The notes beneath the pieces are model-generated. The model saw nothing but the letters and a program-made list of their open reading frames with translations, was not told where the DNA came from and did not search any database. A stretch of 64,000 bases of DNA from the NCBI GenBank assembly GCA_964555295.1, contig CAZKRL010000001.1, positions 124,001 to 188,000 on the forward strand, given 5' to 3'. This document shows positions 33,792 to 43,078 of this stretch, piece by piece. The stretch is from CAZKRL01 sp964555295. GTDB taxonomy: Bacteria; Bacteroidota; Bacteroidia; Flavobacteriales_D; Sanyastnellaceae. Numbering within the stretch: the stretch's first letter is position 1; every line of letters starts with the position of its first letter. The position numbers and the translations under genes were made by a program.

Positions 33792-33859
33792 GCCCTACTC
33801 TACAGTCATCAACTCTTGAAATAAACGATTCTAAAAATCAACATTCAAAACAACATCCT

Positions 33860-34375
33860 TCAAGATTCCGATGCGAGCGTATTGAGGTATTTTAGAAGTT
33901 CATCCTTATGCTCCAGATACATTGCCGGAATGTTGAATTCGATAGAGTTAATCTCCATGGAGTTAACAAAAACACTTCTGCCTTTCACCTTTTTTGTATC
34001 GAGTATTAATGAATCACCATTGAGCCGGAAGCGGTCAATACCATAGTTCGTATTCATGACACTGCGAGTAAATGGGAGTACAATCTTACTGTTCTCAATA
34101 CTCACCCCGCTGGATGTTAGAATCATACTAACCCTCTTGCCGTGATGGTTGATTCTCATGCGAATGAGAGAAGGAATCAGTATGGCACAAATCATTATTA
34201 AAGGGAAGAAATCATTTCGTGTTATTTCTTCTTCTAACCCCAAGCCGATCAGACCTATCACCATAAAAACAATAGCTAGAAATAATCTGCTTCGCGACAT
34301 GAAATACGCCAGCGAAGAAGCATTGTGAATACCAATAACCTGACCCACCGCAGGAGGAATAAAATCTGATTTCAT
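33860..34375 (-). CDS. Membrane protein with PH-like cytoplasmic domain, function unknown
   Basis: 171 residues. Two adjacent helices (residues about 30-70: RLFLAIVFMVIGLIGLGL and FFPLIMICAILIPSLI) are followed by a beta-rich C-terminus (SMILTSSGVSIENSKIVL, LILDTKKVKGRSVFVN) that resembles a bacterial PH / YcxB-like domain. The fold is suggested from layout only. A perfect TAGCTTTG box stands five bases before the ATG. It is followed by the small membrane protein 68 bp later. Confidence 0.6.
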   Translation of the reverse strand: MKSDFIPPAVGQVIGIHNASSLAYFMSRSRLFLAIVFMVIGLIGLGLEEEITRNDFFPLIMICAILIPSLIRMRINHHGKRVSMILTSSGVSIENSKIVLPFTRSVMNTNYGIDRFRLNGDSLILDTKKVKGRSVFVNSMEINSIEFNIPAMYLEHKDELLKYLNTLASES

Positions 34376-34380
34376 TGCTC

Positions 34381-34388
34381 CAAAGCTA
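34381..34388 (-). promoter_or_regulatory. -7-like box TAGCTTTG upstream of the PH-like gene
   Basis: Perfect TAnnTTTG on the minus strand, five bases before the ATG at 34375, predicting a leaderless transcript. Confidence 0.35.
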
Positions 34389-34422
34389 ACGTAAAGATCA
34401 AGGAAGCTTCCGCGCGACTGAA

Positions 34423-35562
34423 TTATCTATTGAATACTGCACAAACGATGTCGAGGGCCCGTTGTATCTCCTCGCGGGTATTGTATCTGCCAAAAGAGAA
34501 TCGAATGCTAGCACAATCAGCTTTCAATGCACCGATTGCAGCCAGCACATGTGATCCTTTCGAAGCGCCGCTGCTGCATGCGCTGCCGCCACTGCAAGCT
34601 ATACCCTCGAGATCGAGAAGGAACAGCAACATATCAGAATGATGAGACGGTGGAAATGTGACGTTCAATACTGTATACAAACTATTGTCGTCGGCAGACT
34701 CTCCATTGAAAGTGATCCCGGGAATTCTCTCGATTAAACCGTCGCGCATCATTTGCTTCAGGCCCTGGATATGAGCGCGATGCTCAACCAACTCGGCATA
34801 GGCCAGTTCCAGGGCTCTTGCCATACCAACAATGGAATGCAAATTTTCGGTTCCTCCGCGAATACCGCGCTCCTGCCCCCCACCAGAAATCACGGAGTCA
34901 CCTTTGATGCCATCACGGATATACATAAAGCCAACTCCCTTGGGGCCATGAAATTTATGGGCCGACGCATTGATGATATCTACCTGCAATTGCCCCATGT
35001 CAAAAGTGTAATGCCCCATGGTTTGCACGGTATCACTATGAAACACCGCGCCATATTTTTTACACAACTCACCTGCCTTCGGCAATGAGAGCAAATTTGC
35101 GATTTCATTATTCGCATGCATCAGCGAAACGAAAGCTCTGGGGCCCGACTGCAATAATTCCTCTAAGTGTTGCAGATTCACGACACCCGTATTGTCGACG
35201 TGCACCAATTGCAGGGGGATATGATGAGTCGCCTCATGCATTTCAGCGGTCTTAATCACTGCACTATGCTCTATGGCTGTAGTAATGATTCTTTCGCAAC
35301 CACAGCCGGAGAGGGCAAACCGCATCGCCGTATTATCGGCCTCTGTGCCACCGCTGGTAAATACGATTTCAGAAGGCTTACAATGAATGAGCGCTGCAAT
35401 CTTTCTGCGCGATTGTTCGAGCAGTGATTTCGACTTTCGGCCGAATGCGTGTGTACTGGAAGGATTGCCATAGTAGTTGCGCATCACATCGGTCACGGCA
35501 TCCATTACCTCAGGAGCAATGGCTGTAGTGGCGGCATTATCGAGATAGATCGCAGGCCTCAT
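34423..35562 (-). CDS. Cysteine desulfurase (IscS/NifS type)
   Basis: 379 residues. PLP enzyme that takes sulfur from cysteine as a persulfide for Fe-S clusters and thio-modified tRNA. Features: YLDNAATTAIAPEV at the start, GGTEADN, E98-H99-S, HSDTVQ, the PLP lysine K203 in SAHKFHGPKG, and catalytic C329 in GGSACSSG within the longer active-site loop of group I enzymes. It overlaps the end of the phosphohexomutase by four bases (ATGA) and is coupled to it. No iscU or other cluster assembly gene is present. Confidence 0.95.
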   Translation of the reverse strand: MRPAIYLDNAATTAIAPEVMDAVTDVMRNYYGNPSSTHAFGRKSKSLLEQSRRKIAALIHCKPSEIVFTSGGTEADNTAMRFALSGCGCERIITTAIEHSAVIKTAEMHEATHHIPLQLVHVDNTGVVNLQHLEELLQSGPRAFVSLMHANNEIANLLSLPKAGELCKKYGAVFHSDTVQTMGHYTFDMGQLQVDIINASAHKFHGPKGVGFMYIRDGIKGDSVISGGGQERGIRGGTENLHSIVGMARALELAYAELVEHRAHIQGLKQMMRDGLIERIPGITFNGESADDNSLYTVLNVTFPPSHHSDMLLFLLDLEGIACSGGSACSSGASKGSHVLAAIGALKADCASIRFSFGRYNTREEIQRALDIVCAVFNR

Positions 35563-36947
35563 ACAGCAAGAATTTTTTTGACGGTATGCATCACTGATGT
35601 GGCGAGCGCTTGTGCATCCTCACATGTGCGATGTTCTGCGATTACGCGCACTATAGGTTCCGTATTGCTTTTCCGCAAATGCACCCAACCCTCAGCAAAA
35701 TCGAGCTTTACACCATCGATGGTATTTACTTCGGCCTCTGGAAACTGTGCGATAACTTTCTCAAGTATCTCATCAATGGCCACTGACGGATCAAGTTCCA
35801 GTTTTTCCTTTACGATTTCATACTTCGGATACTGGTTGCGCAAGGCGGTCATCGACATCTTCTTTCTTGCCAAATGTGAGAGAAACAATGCTATGCCGGC
35901 AAGTGCATCACGACCGTAATGTGCATCCGGGAAAATCACCCCACCATTTCCCTCACCTCCAATGACAGCGTTTGTCTCCTTCATTTTTTTGACCACATTC
36001 ACTTCACCCACTGCCGCCGCGCAGTATTGGCCTCCATGTTGCAAAGTAACATCCCGCAATGCGCGCGAGCTACTGAGGTTCGAAACTGTATTACCCTTGC
36101 GATTCGACAAGACATAATCTGCGACGGCTACGAGGGTATATTCTTCTCCAAAAGCACTGCCATCTTCACAAACCAGCGCGAGTCGATCCACATCGGGATC
36201 TACTGCAATGCCCAACGTGCAGTGCTTCGACGTTACGAGATTTCCGAGGTCTTTGAGATGCTCTGGCAATGGTTCTGGATTGTGTGCGAAGTTTCCGCTG
36301 GTATCACCGTGAACGATTTCAATATCATTCACTCCAAGAGCTTTGAGCAACGCAGGAACGTAGATAGATCCGGAAGAATTGACTGCATCGACGCCTACTT
36401 TGAAGCCCGCCTTTGCAATGGCTTCTTTATCGACCATTGGCAAAGACAAAATCAACTGGAGATGACGACCAAGAAAATCATACTCTTCAATTTTACCGAG
36501 TTGAAAGACATCTGAGTATACTACTTCATTCGAATCAGCAATGGCAAGCAACTCTTGTCCAAGCTCTGCCGAGATGAATTCTCCCTTTGAGTTCAGAAGT
36601 TTCAGCGCATTCCACTGCACCGGGTTATGACTTGCTGTAATAATGATACCACCATCTGCACTGAGATCTTTCACCGCCACCTCAACAGAAGGGGTAGTGC
36701 TCAAACCGAGATTGATAACGGAAGCACCCATTGCAGATAGTGTTTGGGACATGAGAGAAGACACCATTGCGCCGCTGATACGGGCATCGCGACCTACGAC
36801 AATTTTTATTGAGGCCTTGCCCATTTCACGTTGCATGATGTGGCAGTAGGCCGATGTATATCGCACGATATCCATCGGTGTGAGAGCATCGCCCGCACGA
36901 CCGCCGATAGTTCCCCGTATTCCGGAAATAGATTTTATCAGTGTCAT
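35559..36947 (-). CDS. glmM: Phosphoglucosamine mutase / phosphomannomutase
   Basis: 462 residues from the ATG at 36947. Alpha-D-phosphohexomutase: IRGTIGG near the start, phosphoserine S106 in TASHNPVQWN, the metal loop DPDVDRLA, GEGNGG for sugar specificity and the phosphate-binding RKSNTEPIVR at the end. The GEGNGG (rather than GEMSGH) and SNTEP forms occur in Bacteroidota enzymes annotated as GlmM, but phosphomannomutase activity is possible and would supply GDP-mannose for GDP-fucose. A TACATTTG box at 36963-36970 argues against a longer start at 36965. The cysteine desulfurase overlaps its stop by four bases. Confidence 0.88.
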   Translation of the reverse strand: MTLIKSISGIRGTIGGRAGDALTPMDIVRYTSAYCHIMQREMGKASIKIVVGRDARISGAMVSSLMSQTLSAMGASVINLGLSTTPSVEVAVKDLSADGGIIITASHNPVQWNALKLLNSKGEFISAELGQELLAIADSNEVVYSDVFQLGKIEEYDFLGRHLQLILSLPMVDKEAIAKAGFKVGVDAVNSSGSIYVPALLKALGVNDIEIVHGDTSGNFAHNPEPLPEHLKDLGNLVTSKHCTLGIAVDPDVDRLALVCEDGSAFGEEYTLVAVADYVLSNRKGNTVSNLSSSRALRDVTLQHGGQYCAAAVGEVNVVKKMKETNAVIGGEGNGGVIFPDAHYGRDALAGIALFLSHLARKKMSMTALRNQYPKYEIVKEKLELDPSVAIDEILEKVIAQFPEAEVNTIDGVKLDFAEGWVHLRKSNTEPIVRVIAEHRTCEDAQALATSVMHTVKKILAV

Positions 36948-36962
36948 AATTGTAAGTCGGTT

Positions 36963-36970
36963 CAAATGTA
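36963..36970 (-). promoter_or_regulatory. -7-like box TACATTTG upstream of the phosphohexomutase
   Basis: Perfect TAnnTTTG, 15 bases before the ATG at 36947. It overlaps the alternative upstream start, which would then not be transcribed. Confidence 0.4.
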
Positions 36971-37002
36971 TTGTATTGCGCCAATACCATAAGTCGGTGG
37001 AT

Positions 37003-37010
37003 TACTTTCG
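37003..37010 (+). promoter_or_regulatory. -7-like box TACTTTCG upstream of the ACP phosphodiesterase-like gene
   Basis: One mismatch to TAnnTTTG, 21 bases before the ATG at 37032, on the strand opposite to the phosphohexomutase box. The two form a divergent promoter pair within 48 bp. Confidence 0.3.
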
Positions 37011-37031
37011 TTGTTTTTCACAAACCCTCAA

Positions 37032-37634
37032 ATGAATTTCCTGGCGCACATGTACTTGTCTTTTGGTGATAAGGAAATTCTCACCGGACAGTTCATTGCT
37101 GATGAGGTGAGAGGAAGCACATTTGAAGGTATTGCGATGCCGGTTGTTGAGGGAATTAGATTGCATCGTTTCATCGATGATTTTACCGATCACCATCCCG
37201 AGAACTCAAAACTCCGTGCGTTGATACGACCACACTTGAGCCTACTTTCTCCTGTAGCGATGGATGTTTGGTACGATCATTTGCTGGCGCGGGAATGGCC
37301 GCAATTTCATGATTTGCCGCTCCAGGATTTCATTTCGGAGTCGACCAGCGCCCTGCGTTCCATGTCAGATCATCTCCCCGAAAAATCTGCGCATCGTCTG
37401 CAGCTTATGATCAAGCACAATTGGCTCTTGAAGTATGCTACAACCGAGGGAATTCAAACCACATTCGAGATGATGGCCAAGCGTTATCCATTTGCCGCCA
37501 AGCTTTCCCTCGCCCCAAAAATTTGGTCCATGATGCAAAAAAATATCGAGGAATCCTTCTTTGCGTTCATCCCTGACTTAATTTCAGCCGCTGAAATGAA
37601 AATTGCCTGTCGTAAAACCGACGGGACAAAATGA
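37032..37634 (+). CDS. Acyl carrier protein phosphodiesterase-like protein (AcpH/DUF479)
   Basis: 200 residues from the ATG at 37032. It opens MNFLAHMYLSFGDKEILTGQ and has FIADEVRGS, GIRLHRFIDDFTDHHP and MAVDVWYDH-like metal-binding His/Asp clusters that match the DUF479 / AcpH family. AcpH removes the phosphopantetheine arm from holo-ACP with Mn2+/Mg2+ help. Cytosolic. Its last 30 or so bases overlap an in-frame upstream extension of the next gene, but a GTG start there avoids most of the overlap. Confidence 0.88.
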   Translation: MNFLAHMYLSFGDKEILTGQFIADEVRGSTFEGIAMPVVEGIRLHRFIDDFTDHHPENSKLRALIRPHLSLLSPVAMDVWYDHLLAREWPQFHDLPLQDFISESTSALRSMSDHLPEKSAHRLQLMIKHNWLLKYATTEGIQTTFEMMAKRYPFAAKLSLAPKIWSMMQKNIEESFFAFIPDLISAAEMKIACRKTDGTK

Positions 37635-37641
37635 ATTTGTA

Positions 37642-38454
37642 GTGAGAAATCGTTTTTTTTATACGCTCTTGTTCCGAACTACCCTCATGCTCTCCCTAAG
37701 CTTGATTGCTATTGGGTTAACAGCAGGTAATATCGTTATTGAAGGTCGGTACCAAAAAAAGAACATTTTTGTGGTCAACGCCAATGCACCGGATGGTGTA
37801 GGATTTTGCATCTATCAAATCACCGTCAATAGCTTAGTAACCAGTGACGATGTAAATACGCAGGCATTTGAAATTGATTTATCGCTCTATAAATTCAAAG
37901 TAGGTGATCCCGTAACAGTGATTATCAAGCATAAAGACGGATGTGTTCCAAGAATACTAAATCCCGGAGCTTTAGAGCCATCACCATCGTTTGAATGTCA
38001 GCGCATTGAATGTTCCCGCACCGGAAATCTCACGTGGGAAACTATAAATGAGCAAGGAAAAATTGCATTCACGATTCAACAATATAAATGGAATAAGTGG
38101 GTATCTATCGGAGAGTTGATGGGCAACGGAACACCCAGCAAGAACAGTTACAATTTTCAGGTACAGCTCACCAGCGGTGCAAATCGTTTCAGGGTAGTTC
38201 AGAAAAGTTTCGATGGAGAATTGCGCAAGTCACAAAACTGTGATATCCAAAGCGATGTGGAACCTGTGGCTATGCGCTACGACAAAAAATCGAGGAAGAT
38301 TTCCTTTACTGCTGAAACCAATTTTGAGTTGTACAATTCTTTTGGTCAAATCGTAAAGAGGGGTCGGGGCATAGAGGTTGATTGCCTGCCATTACCCAAA
38401 GGCGATTACTTCATCAGTTACGATTGCAAGACTGACAAAATCATCAGAAAATAA
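37642..38454 (+). CDS. Secreted protein with C-terminal sorting-like domain, function unknown
   Basis: About 270 residues from a GTG at 37642, which gives MRNRFFYTLLF then LMLSLSLIAIGLTAG, a normal signal peptide; a TTG at 37603 would overlap the previous gene and an ATG at 37687 would lack the basic n-region. The mature part is beta-rich, with a transthyretin/fibronectin-like feel (VNSLVTSDDVNTQAFEID). The last 60 residues (FELYNSFGQIVKRG, LPKGDYFISYD) resemble a short T9SS-type sorting domain. No family is recognised. A lipoprotein gene follows nine bases later. Confidence 0.65.
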   Translation: MRNRFFYTLLFRTTLMLSLSLIAIGLTAGNIVIEGRYQKKNIFVVNANAPDGVGFCIYQITVNSLVTSDDVNTQAFEIDLSLYKFKVGDPVTVIIKHKDGCVPRILNPGALEPSPSFECQRIECSRTGNLTWETINEQGKIAFTIQQYKWNKWVSIGELMGNGTPSKNSYNFQVQLTSGANRFRVVQKSFDGELRKSQNCDIQSDVEPVAMRYDKKSRKISFTAETNFELYNSFGQIVKRGRGIEVDCLPLPKGDYFISYDCKTDKIIRK

Positions 38455-38463
38455 TATTCTGCA

Positions 38464-39129
38464 ATGAGTGCCCGGCTCAGCACAACCCCTATTCTTGCAT
38501 GCTTATCAGTTCTGTTTTTCATTTCTTCCTGCAAGAAAAATAACGACAATTCGCTCAACATAGCAGGAAAAGTAGTGAGCGGGCAAACGGGATTGGCGCA
38601 GGAAGGAGTATACATTTCACTCGAGAAAAAATCAGTTCAAGGCAACACCTATTCAGCTGCCTTCACGACAGCGGCAACAGCCATAAGCGAAAGCTCTGGT
38701 GAATTTGAACTTTCCTTTCCGCGAGAGAATTTCTCTGATTTGCGCATAGCAGCATCCAAACCGGGATACCTTACCCGTTACTTCCCCATATCACCAACAG
38801 CTCTTTCCCCAGAAAACCCATTCATTACCATTTTAGACATATTCGAACGGTCAGAAGTTATAGTGCGAATAAGAAGTATGGCTCCCTTTGATCAAGGCGA
38901 CAAGTTAAATTTCACGTTCATCAGAACTGACTTTGACTGTGCATGCTGCAAGAATGGCTGGCAGAGTTTTGACGCAACACAACTCGACACCTCATTGAAT
39001 TGCTTGGTGTACGGCAATCGCTGGCTACAATACGAGGTTCAGATATACAACGCGGTGAATGATACCATCTATAGAGACAGCGTATTTTGTGCGACTTCAT
39101 CAACCGGATTCATTGAATTAGAGTACTAG
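38464..39129 (+). CDS. Lipoprotein, function unknown
   Basis: 221 residues with a lipoprotein signal: a hydrophobic run and LFFISSC-KK, cysteine at residue 23 as the lipidated residue. The mature N-terminus resembles a carboxypeptidase-like beta-sandwich (IAGKVVSGQTGLAQEGVYIS, then SSGEFELSFP). The C-terminal part has a Cys pair (DCACCKNGW) and further Cys that may form disulfides or bind metal. It is probably anchored in the outer membrane. It is 9 bp behind the secreted protein and converges on the MFS gene with a five-base gap. The function is unknown. Confidence 0.7.
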   Translation: MSARLSTTPILACLSVLFFISSCKKNNDNSLNIAGKVVSGQTGLAQEGVYISLEKKSVQGNTYSAAFTTAATAISESSGEFELSFPRENFSDLRIAASKPGYLTRYFPISPTALSPENPFITILDIFERSEVIVRIRSMAPFDQGDKLNFTFIRTDFDCACCKNGWQSFDATQLDTSLNCLVYGNRWLQYEVQIYNAVNDTIYRDSVFCATSSTGFIELEY

Positions 39130-39134
39130 CCCGT

Positions 39135-40475
39135 TTAATTTTTAGTGATAGGAGCAACGTCATCCTCAGGCACACGGCGCGTTAAAACACCAGCAATAAT
39201 TAGTAATATACCTCCAAGAGCCACGGCATACATCCGCTGACCTCCCAAAATATTTTCCATAATCCAACCAAAGAAAATTGAGGCAATGATTTCTGGTAAG
39301 ACAATAAAGAAATTGAAAATCCCCATATAAATTCCAATCTTATCGGCAGGCAAGCATCCTGCAAGCATGCTATAGGGCATTGACAAAATACTCGCCCAGG
39401 CGATACCTACTGCGGTCATTACCAAAAAAAGAAATGGCGATTGATCTTCACCGTGGATAAATAGAATGCCAATCAAACCTATGCCTCCGATAGACAGGCA
39501 CAATTGATGCGTGTACTTATTACCCATTTTTCTCGCGATTAGCGGCAGCAACATGGCCACAAGAAAGGTAGCAATATTCTGAACGGCGTATGTTAGACCA
39601 GCTAATTCAGTGCCTTGACCATAAAGGGCGCGTTGAACATCATCGCCTTTGGCCATTCCGCCAAAAACATCTACGCCCACAGCCGGAGTGTAATAAAACC
39701 ACATAAGAAACAAACCCGGCCAGGTCAGAAATTGCACCAAAGCAAGACGCTTCATTTTCCTTGGCATGTGAGTGATGGCATAGGTAATTTCCTGGATACC
39801 AGCACCAAAACCTTTCCTGCGCTCTCTTGCCTTATCCCGGGCAGGGATTTCTTGTGGCGGATATTCCTTCGAAGTAAGTATGGTGTACAATACAAAAAGA
39901 AAAAATGCAGCGGCACCGATGTAAAAACTATACCTGACATTCATAGGTATGCCGTCTGAATCCGAATCCTTCATATCCATCCAATTGGTGAAAATCCATG
40001 GAAGTGCGCTGGCTATGGCAGAGCCTAAACCAATAAACAAGCTCTGCATACTGAAACCTTGCGTACGTTGCTCTTCGGGAAGTTTATCGGCCACAAAAGC
40101 ACGGAAGGGCTCCATAGAAATATTGATGGAAGAATCAAGAATCCACAATAATCCTGCAGCCATCCATAGTTCACTGCATTGTGGCATAAGCACCAACGCT
40201 ATTGAGCTCAAAACCGCACCTATGAAAAAATAAGGCCGACGTCGGCCAAAAGTTGGGTGCCAAGTGTGATCACTCATATAACCAACAATGGGCTGAACGA
40301 TCAGGCCTGTAAGAGGTGCAGCAAGCCACAACATCGGAATATCCTCAGGTTTAGCATCCAGAAACTCGTAGATCGAACTCATATTGGCCATTTGCAGACC
40401 CCATCCGAACTGAATCCCCATAAATCCAAAACTCATATTCCAGACTTGCCAAAAACTCAATCTTGGTTTTTCCAT
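39135..40475 (-). CDS. MFS transporter, SLC45/GPH-like sugar transporter
   Basis: About 446 residues from the ATG at 40475; the open frame runs further upstream but that part is not hydrophobic or conserved-looking. Twelve membrane helices. The N-terminal FWQVWNMSFGFMGIQFGWGL and the loop HPTFGRRRPYFFIG are typical of the SLC45 / GPH sugar-cation symporters, which take up sucrose- or maltose-like sugars with protons. No glycoside hydrolase or regulator lies next to it. It converges on the lipoprotein gene. The substrate is unproven. Confidence 0.88.
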   Translation of the reverse strand: MEKPRLSFWQVWNMSFGFMGIQFGWGLQMANMSSIYEFLDAKPEDIPMLWLAAPLTGLIVQPIVGYMSDHTWHPTFGRRRPYFFIGAVLSSIALVLMPQCSELWMAAGLLWILDSSINISMEPFRAFVADKLPEEQRTQGFSMQSLFIGLGSAIASALPWIFTNWMDMKDSDSDGIPMNVRYSFYIGAAAFFLFVLYTILTSKEYPPQEIPARDKARERRKGFGAGIQEITYAITHMPRKMKRLALVQFLTWPGLFLMWFYYTPAVGVDVFGGMAKGDDVQRALYGQGTELAGLTYAVQNIATFLVAMLLPLIARKMGNKYTHQLCLSIGGIGLIGILFIHGEDQSPFLFLVMTAVGIAWASILSMPYSMLAGCLPADKIGIYMGIFNFFIVLPEIIASIFFGWIMENILGGQRMYAVALGGILLIIAGVLTRRVPEDDVAPITKN

Positions 40476-40632
40476 TGTAATGTTAATGTGACGGCAATAT
40501 ATAGTAAGTGTAGTAACTACACACATACCGCTTTGAAAATGCCATGGATGAATTATCTCCACACTCAATATGTTTGTTGGGCTTGAGCAAATCAGATCCC
40601 GCATGATTGAATCTATAAGAGATCATTTGTTT

Positions 40633-40640
40633 TAGCTTCG
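40633..40640 (+). promoter_or_regulatory. -7-like box TAGCTTCG upstream of the MacB-like permease
   Basis: One mismatch to TAnnTTTG, only four bases before the ATG at 40645, so a leaderless transcript is predicted if it works. Confidence 0.25.
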
Positions 40641-40644
40641 CCCT

Positions 40645-41889
40645 ATGGTATTGAAAATGCTCCGTGAGAGCCTTTCCTTCGCGGGTCACTCCTTGGTGCA
40701 AAATCGTTTGCGCACAATGCTCTCCCTTCTGGGTGTAACCATCGGTATATTCTCTATCATTTTCGTGCTCAGTGTGGTTGACAGTATGGAGGCAGAAATG
40801 AAAGCCAGTTTTGACATGATTGGATCCGACGTGATGTTCATCCAAAAGTGGCCAATGAGCCCTGAAGACGGCGCCGCACAATATGAATGGTGGAAGTATA
40901 TGCAGCGCCGACCTCCCGCCTATCGCGATATGGTGCGACTTGAGAAGCGCATGGAGAATGCAAGTGCTCTCGCATTTTCCAACGGCTCTATGTGCAACGT
41001 TTTTCATGGCAACAGTTCATTTGAAAACGCCAACCTCTCTGGTGTCACCTATAACTACCGCGAGACAGTGGCCGTGCGCATTGGCACAGGCAGATATTTT
41101 ACAAGAGAAGAATGTGAAGCAGGCAATAACATTTGTATGATTGGTCTGCCACTAAGCATCCAGTTATTCGGAACGGACAACCCCATTGGAAGGGAAATAA
41201 AAATTGACGGACTTGCAGCTACTGTAATTGGGGTGTTCGAAAAGGAAGGAACCTCTCTTTTTGGCGATGGCTTTGACTATACAGTTATGGTTCCATATCC
41301 CTTCTCCACACGACTTATCCCTGGCGACAATGAAGACACGCAGATTGTTGTTAAAGCTGCTGCCGGAGTGACCAACGAAGACATGCGAGGCGAAGTGATT
41401 CAAATTTTTCGTGAGGTGCGCGGAGTTAAACCACGGGAAGAAAAAGATTTTTCGATCATCGAAGCAGCTATGATCAATGAAATGGTGGATGGTATTATTG
41501 CCGTATTCAATATCGTTGGCGTGGTTATCGGCATCTTCGCTATCCTAGTGGGCGCTTTCAGTATAGCCAATATCATGTTCGTTTCCGTTTCAGAGCGAAC
41601 CCACATCATTGGTATTCAAAAAGCACTTGGCGCGAAAAACTATTTTATTCTCGTGCAATTTCTGGCTGAATCAACCATGCTCTGCGTAATCGGAGGCGCG
41701 ATTGGATTATTGGCTGTATGGCTGGTTTCAATAATCCTGACTGCACTGATCGACTTTCAATTCATCCTTCCCTTGGCCAGAATTTTTCTGGGAATCACCA
41801 TATCGGTTGCCGTTGGTATTGTTGCAGGCATTATACCCGCCATGAAAGCTGCGTTCATGAATCCGGTGGATGCTATTCGCTCGAACTGA
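40645..41889 (+). CDS. MacB-like ABC transporter permease (FtsX domain)
   Basis: 414 residues. A first membrane helix (TMLSLLGVTIGIFSIIFVLS) is followed by a MacB_PCD periplasmic domain of about 220 residues, then three helices of the FtsX domain, with NIMFVSVSERTHIIGIQKALGA as the coupling segment. Such permeases do not carry substrate across the inner membrane but pass force to the periplasm (mechanotransmission), for example in lipoprotein or peptide release. The cognate ATPase is not nearby. Its last 17 bases overlap the end of queA on the other strand. Confidence 0.9.
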   Translation: MVLKMLRESLSFAGHSLVQNRLRTMLSLLGVTIGIFSIIFVLSVVDSMEAEMKASFDMIGSDVMFIQKWPMSPEDGAAQYEWWKYMQRRPPAYRDMVRLEKRMENASALAFSNGSMCNVFHGNSSFENANLSGVTYNYRETVAVRIGTGRYFTREECEAGNNICMIGLPLSIQLFGTDNPIGREIKIDGLAATVIGVFEKEGTSLFGDGFDYTVMVPYPFSTRLIPGDNEDTQIVVKAAAGVTNEDMRGEVIQIFREVRGVKPREEKDFSIIEAAMINEMVDGIIAVFNIVGVVIGIFAILVGAFSIANIMFVSVSERTHIIGIQKALGAKNYFILVQFLAESTMLCVIGGAIGLLAVWLVSIILTALIDFQFILPLARIFLGITISVAVGIVAGIIPAMKAAFMNPVDAIRSN

Positions 41890-43078
41890 TCCAGAGCAAC
41901 GAGCTATCACCATAACTCAGAAACCGATAATCATTTCTCATTGCCTCATCATAAATACTTTTCCATTGATTTCCCGTGGCAGCAGCAACGAGCAAAATAA
42001 GAGTGCTGCCGGGCTGATGAAAATTGGTTATCAATCCGTCGCAGATTCGCATTCGATAGCCAGGTGCAATCATAAGTGAAGTTGACGCACTGAGCGTGTG
42101 TAAATCTCGCATCTTCATCCATTGTATCAGCGCACTCAACGCCTGATGCTTTGTAGGTTTTTCATAATCATCATAAGGTTCCCACTGACCAATGACATGG
42201 GCTTCATCCTGCGCCATACCGAGCCCAATTTTTCTTCCCAGCCAATACAAACTTTCAAGAGTGCGCATGGCTGTAGTTCCCACCGCTATGTTTCTTCCAT
42301 CCGTCATACAACTTTCAATCGTTGCCAATGGAATAGAAAACGGCTCTGAATGCATATCGTGATCTTTCATTGTTTCCGACGTAACCGGTTTGAAAGTACC
42401 GGCCCCAACATGCAAACTCAATTCACGAATGGCAACACCCTCGTGGGGTAATTTCTGTAAGAGTTCGTCGTCAAAATGCAACGAAGCCGTAGGTGCCGCC
42501 ACTGAACCTTCATAACGGGCAAATACCGTCTGATACCTTTCCCAATCACTCTCTACGGCATCACGCTTGAAATATGGGGGAAGAGGAATCTTACCAAACG
42601 CAGTAAGCACATCAGAAAAACTGATCAATCCATGCCAGATAAATTGTATTCTAAATCTGCCCTCTTCCCTGCCCACAATCTGTGCAGAGAGTTCCGCACC
42701 CTGATTGCGAATGTGAAGCGTCTCATCATCGCGCCATTTGCGAGCACCTCCTACCAAACAATACCAAATGCACTGGCCGTTGGAGACCATGCTTTGCTCA
42801 ATACTAACACCTGCAGGTTCGAGACAAAAGACCTCGATGGCACCGCCATTTCGATTATGAAACAACAACCGCGCAGGAATAACCTTGGTATGATTGAGAA
42901 AAAGTGTATCTCCTGCCTGTAGCTCATCACTCAAACAGTAAAAGTGAGAATGGCGTATTTGACCTTTATTCCATACCAATAATTTCGAATCACTTCGCCT
43001 CTCCAATGGCCAAGCAGCAATGCGGCTTTCCGGCAGATCGTAGTGATAAAGCGCTGCTCTGATGTCCCTGGGATCCAT
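41873..43078 (-). CDS. queA: S-adenosylmethionine:tRNA ribosyltransferase-isomerase (QueA)
   Basis: About 401 residues from the ATG at 43078. Makes epoxyqueuosine in tRNA by transferring the ribosyl part of SAM to preQ1 at position 34. Motifs: LPESRIAAWPLERRSDSKLL, LFLNHTKVIPARL, PTASLHFDDELL, LHVGAGTFKPV and NFHQPGSTLILLVAA at the end. The N-terminus of the open frame extends 25 residues further but without family similarity. It overlaps the MacB-like gene tail-to-tail by 17 bp, so the two transcripts are antisense at their 3' ends. No other queuosine genes are present. Confidence 0.93.
   Translation of the reverse strand: MDPRDIRAALYHYDLPESRIAAWPLERRSDSKLLVWNKGQIRHSHFYCLSDELQAGDTLFLNHTKVIPARLLFHNRNGGAIEVFCLEPAGVSIEQSMVSNGQCIWYCLVGGARKWRDDETLHIRNQGAELSAQIVGREEGRFRIQFIWHGLISFSDVLTAFGKIPLPPYFKRDAVESDWERYQTVFARYEGSVAAPTASLHFDDELLQKLPHEGVAIRELSLHVGAGTFKPVTSETMKDHDMHSEPFSIPLATIESCMTDGRNIAVGTTAMRTLESLYWLGRKIGLGMAQDEAHVIGQWEPYDDYEKPTKHQALSALIQWMKMRDLHTLSASTSLMIAPGYRMRICDGLITNFHQPGSTLILLVAAATGNQWKSIYDEAMRNDYRFLSYGDSSLLWISSSE

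Noticed and set aside
35919..36515. 198-codon plus-strand open frame opposite the phosphohexomutase
   Set aside because: Antisense shadow of a conserved enzyme gene; no recognisable motif.
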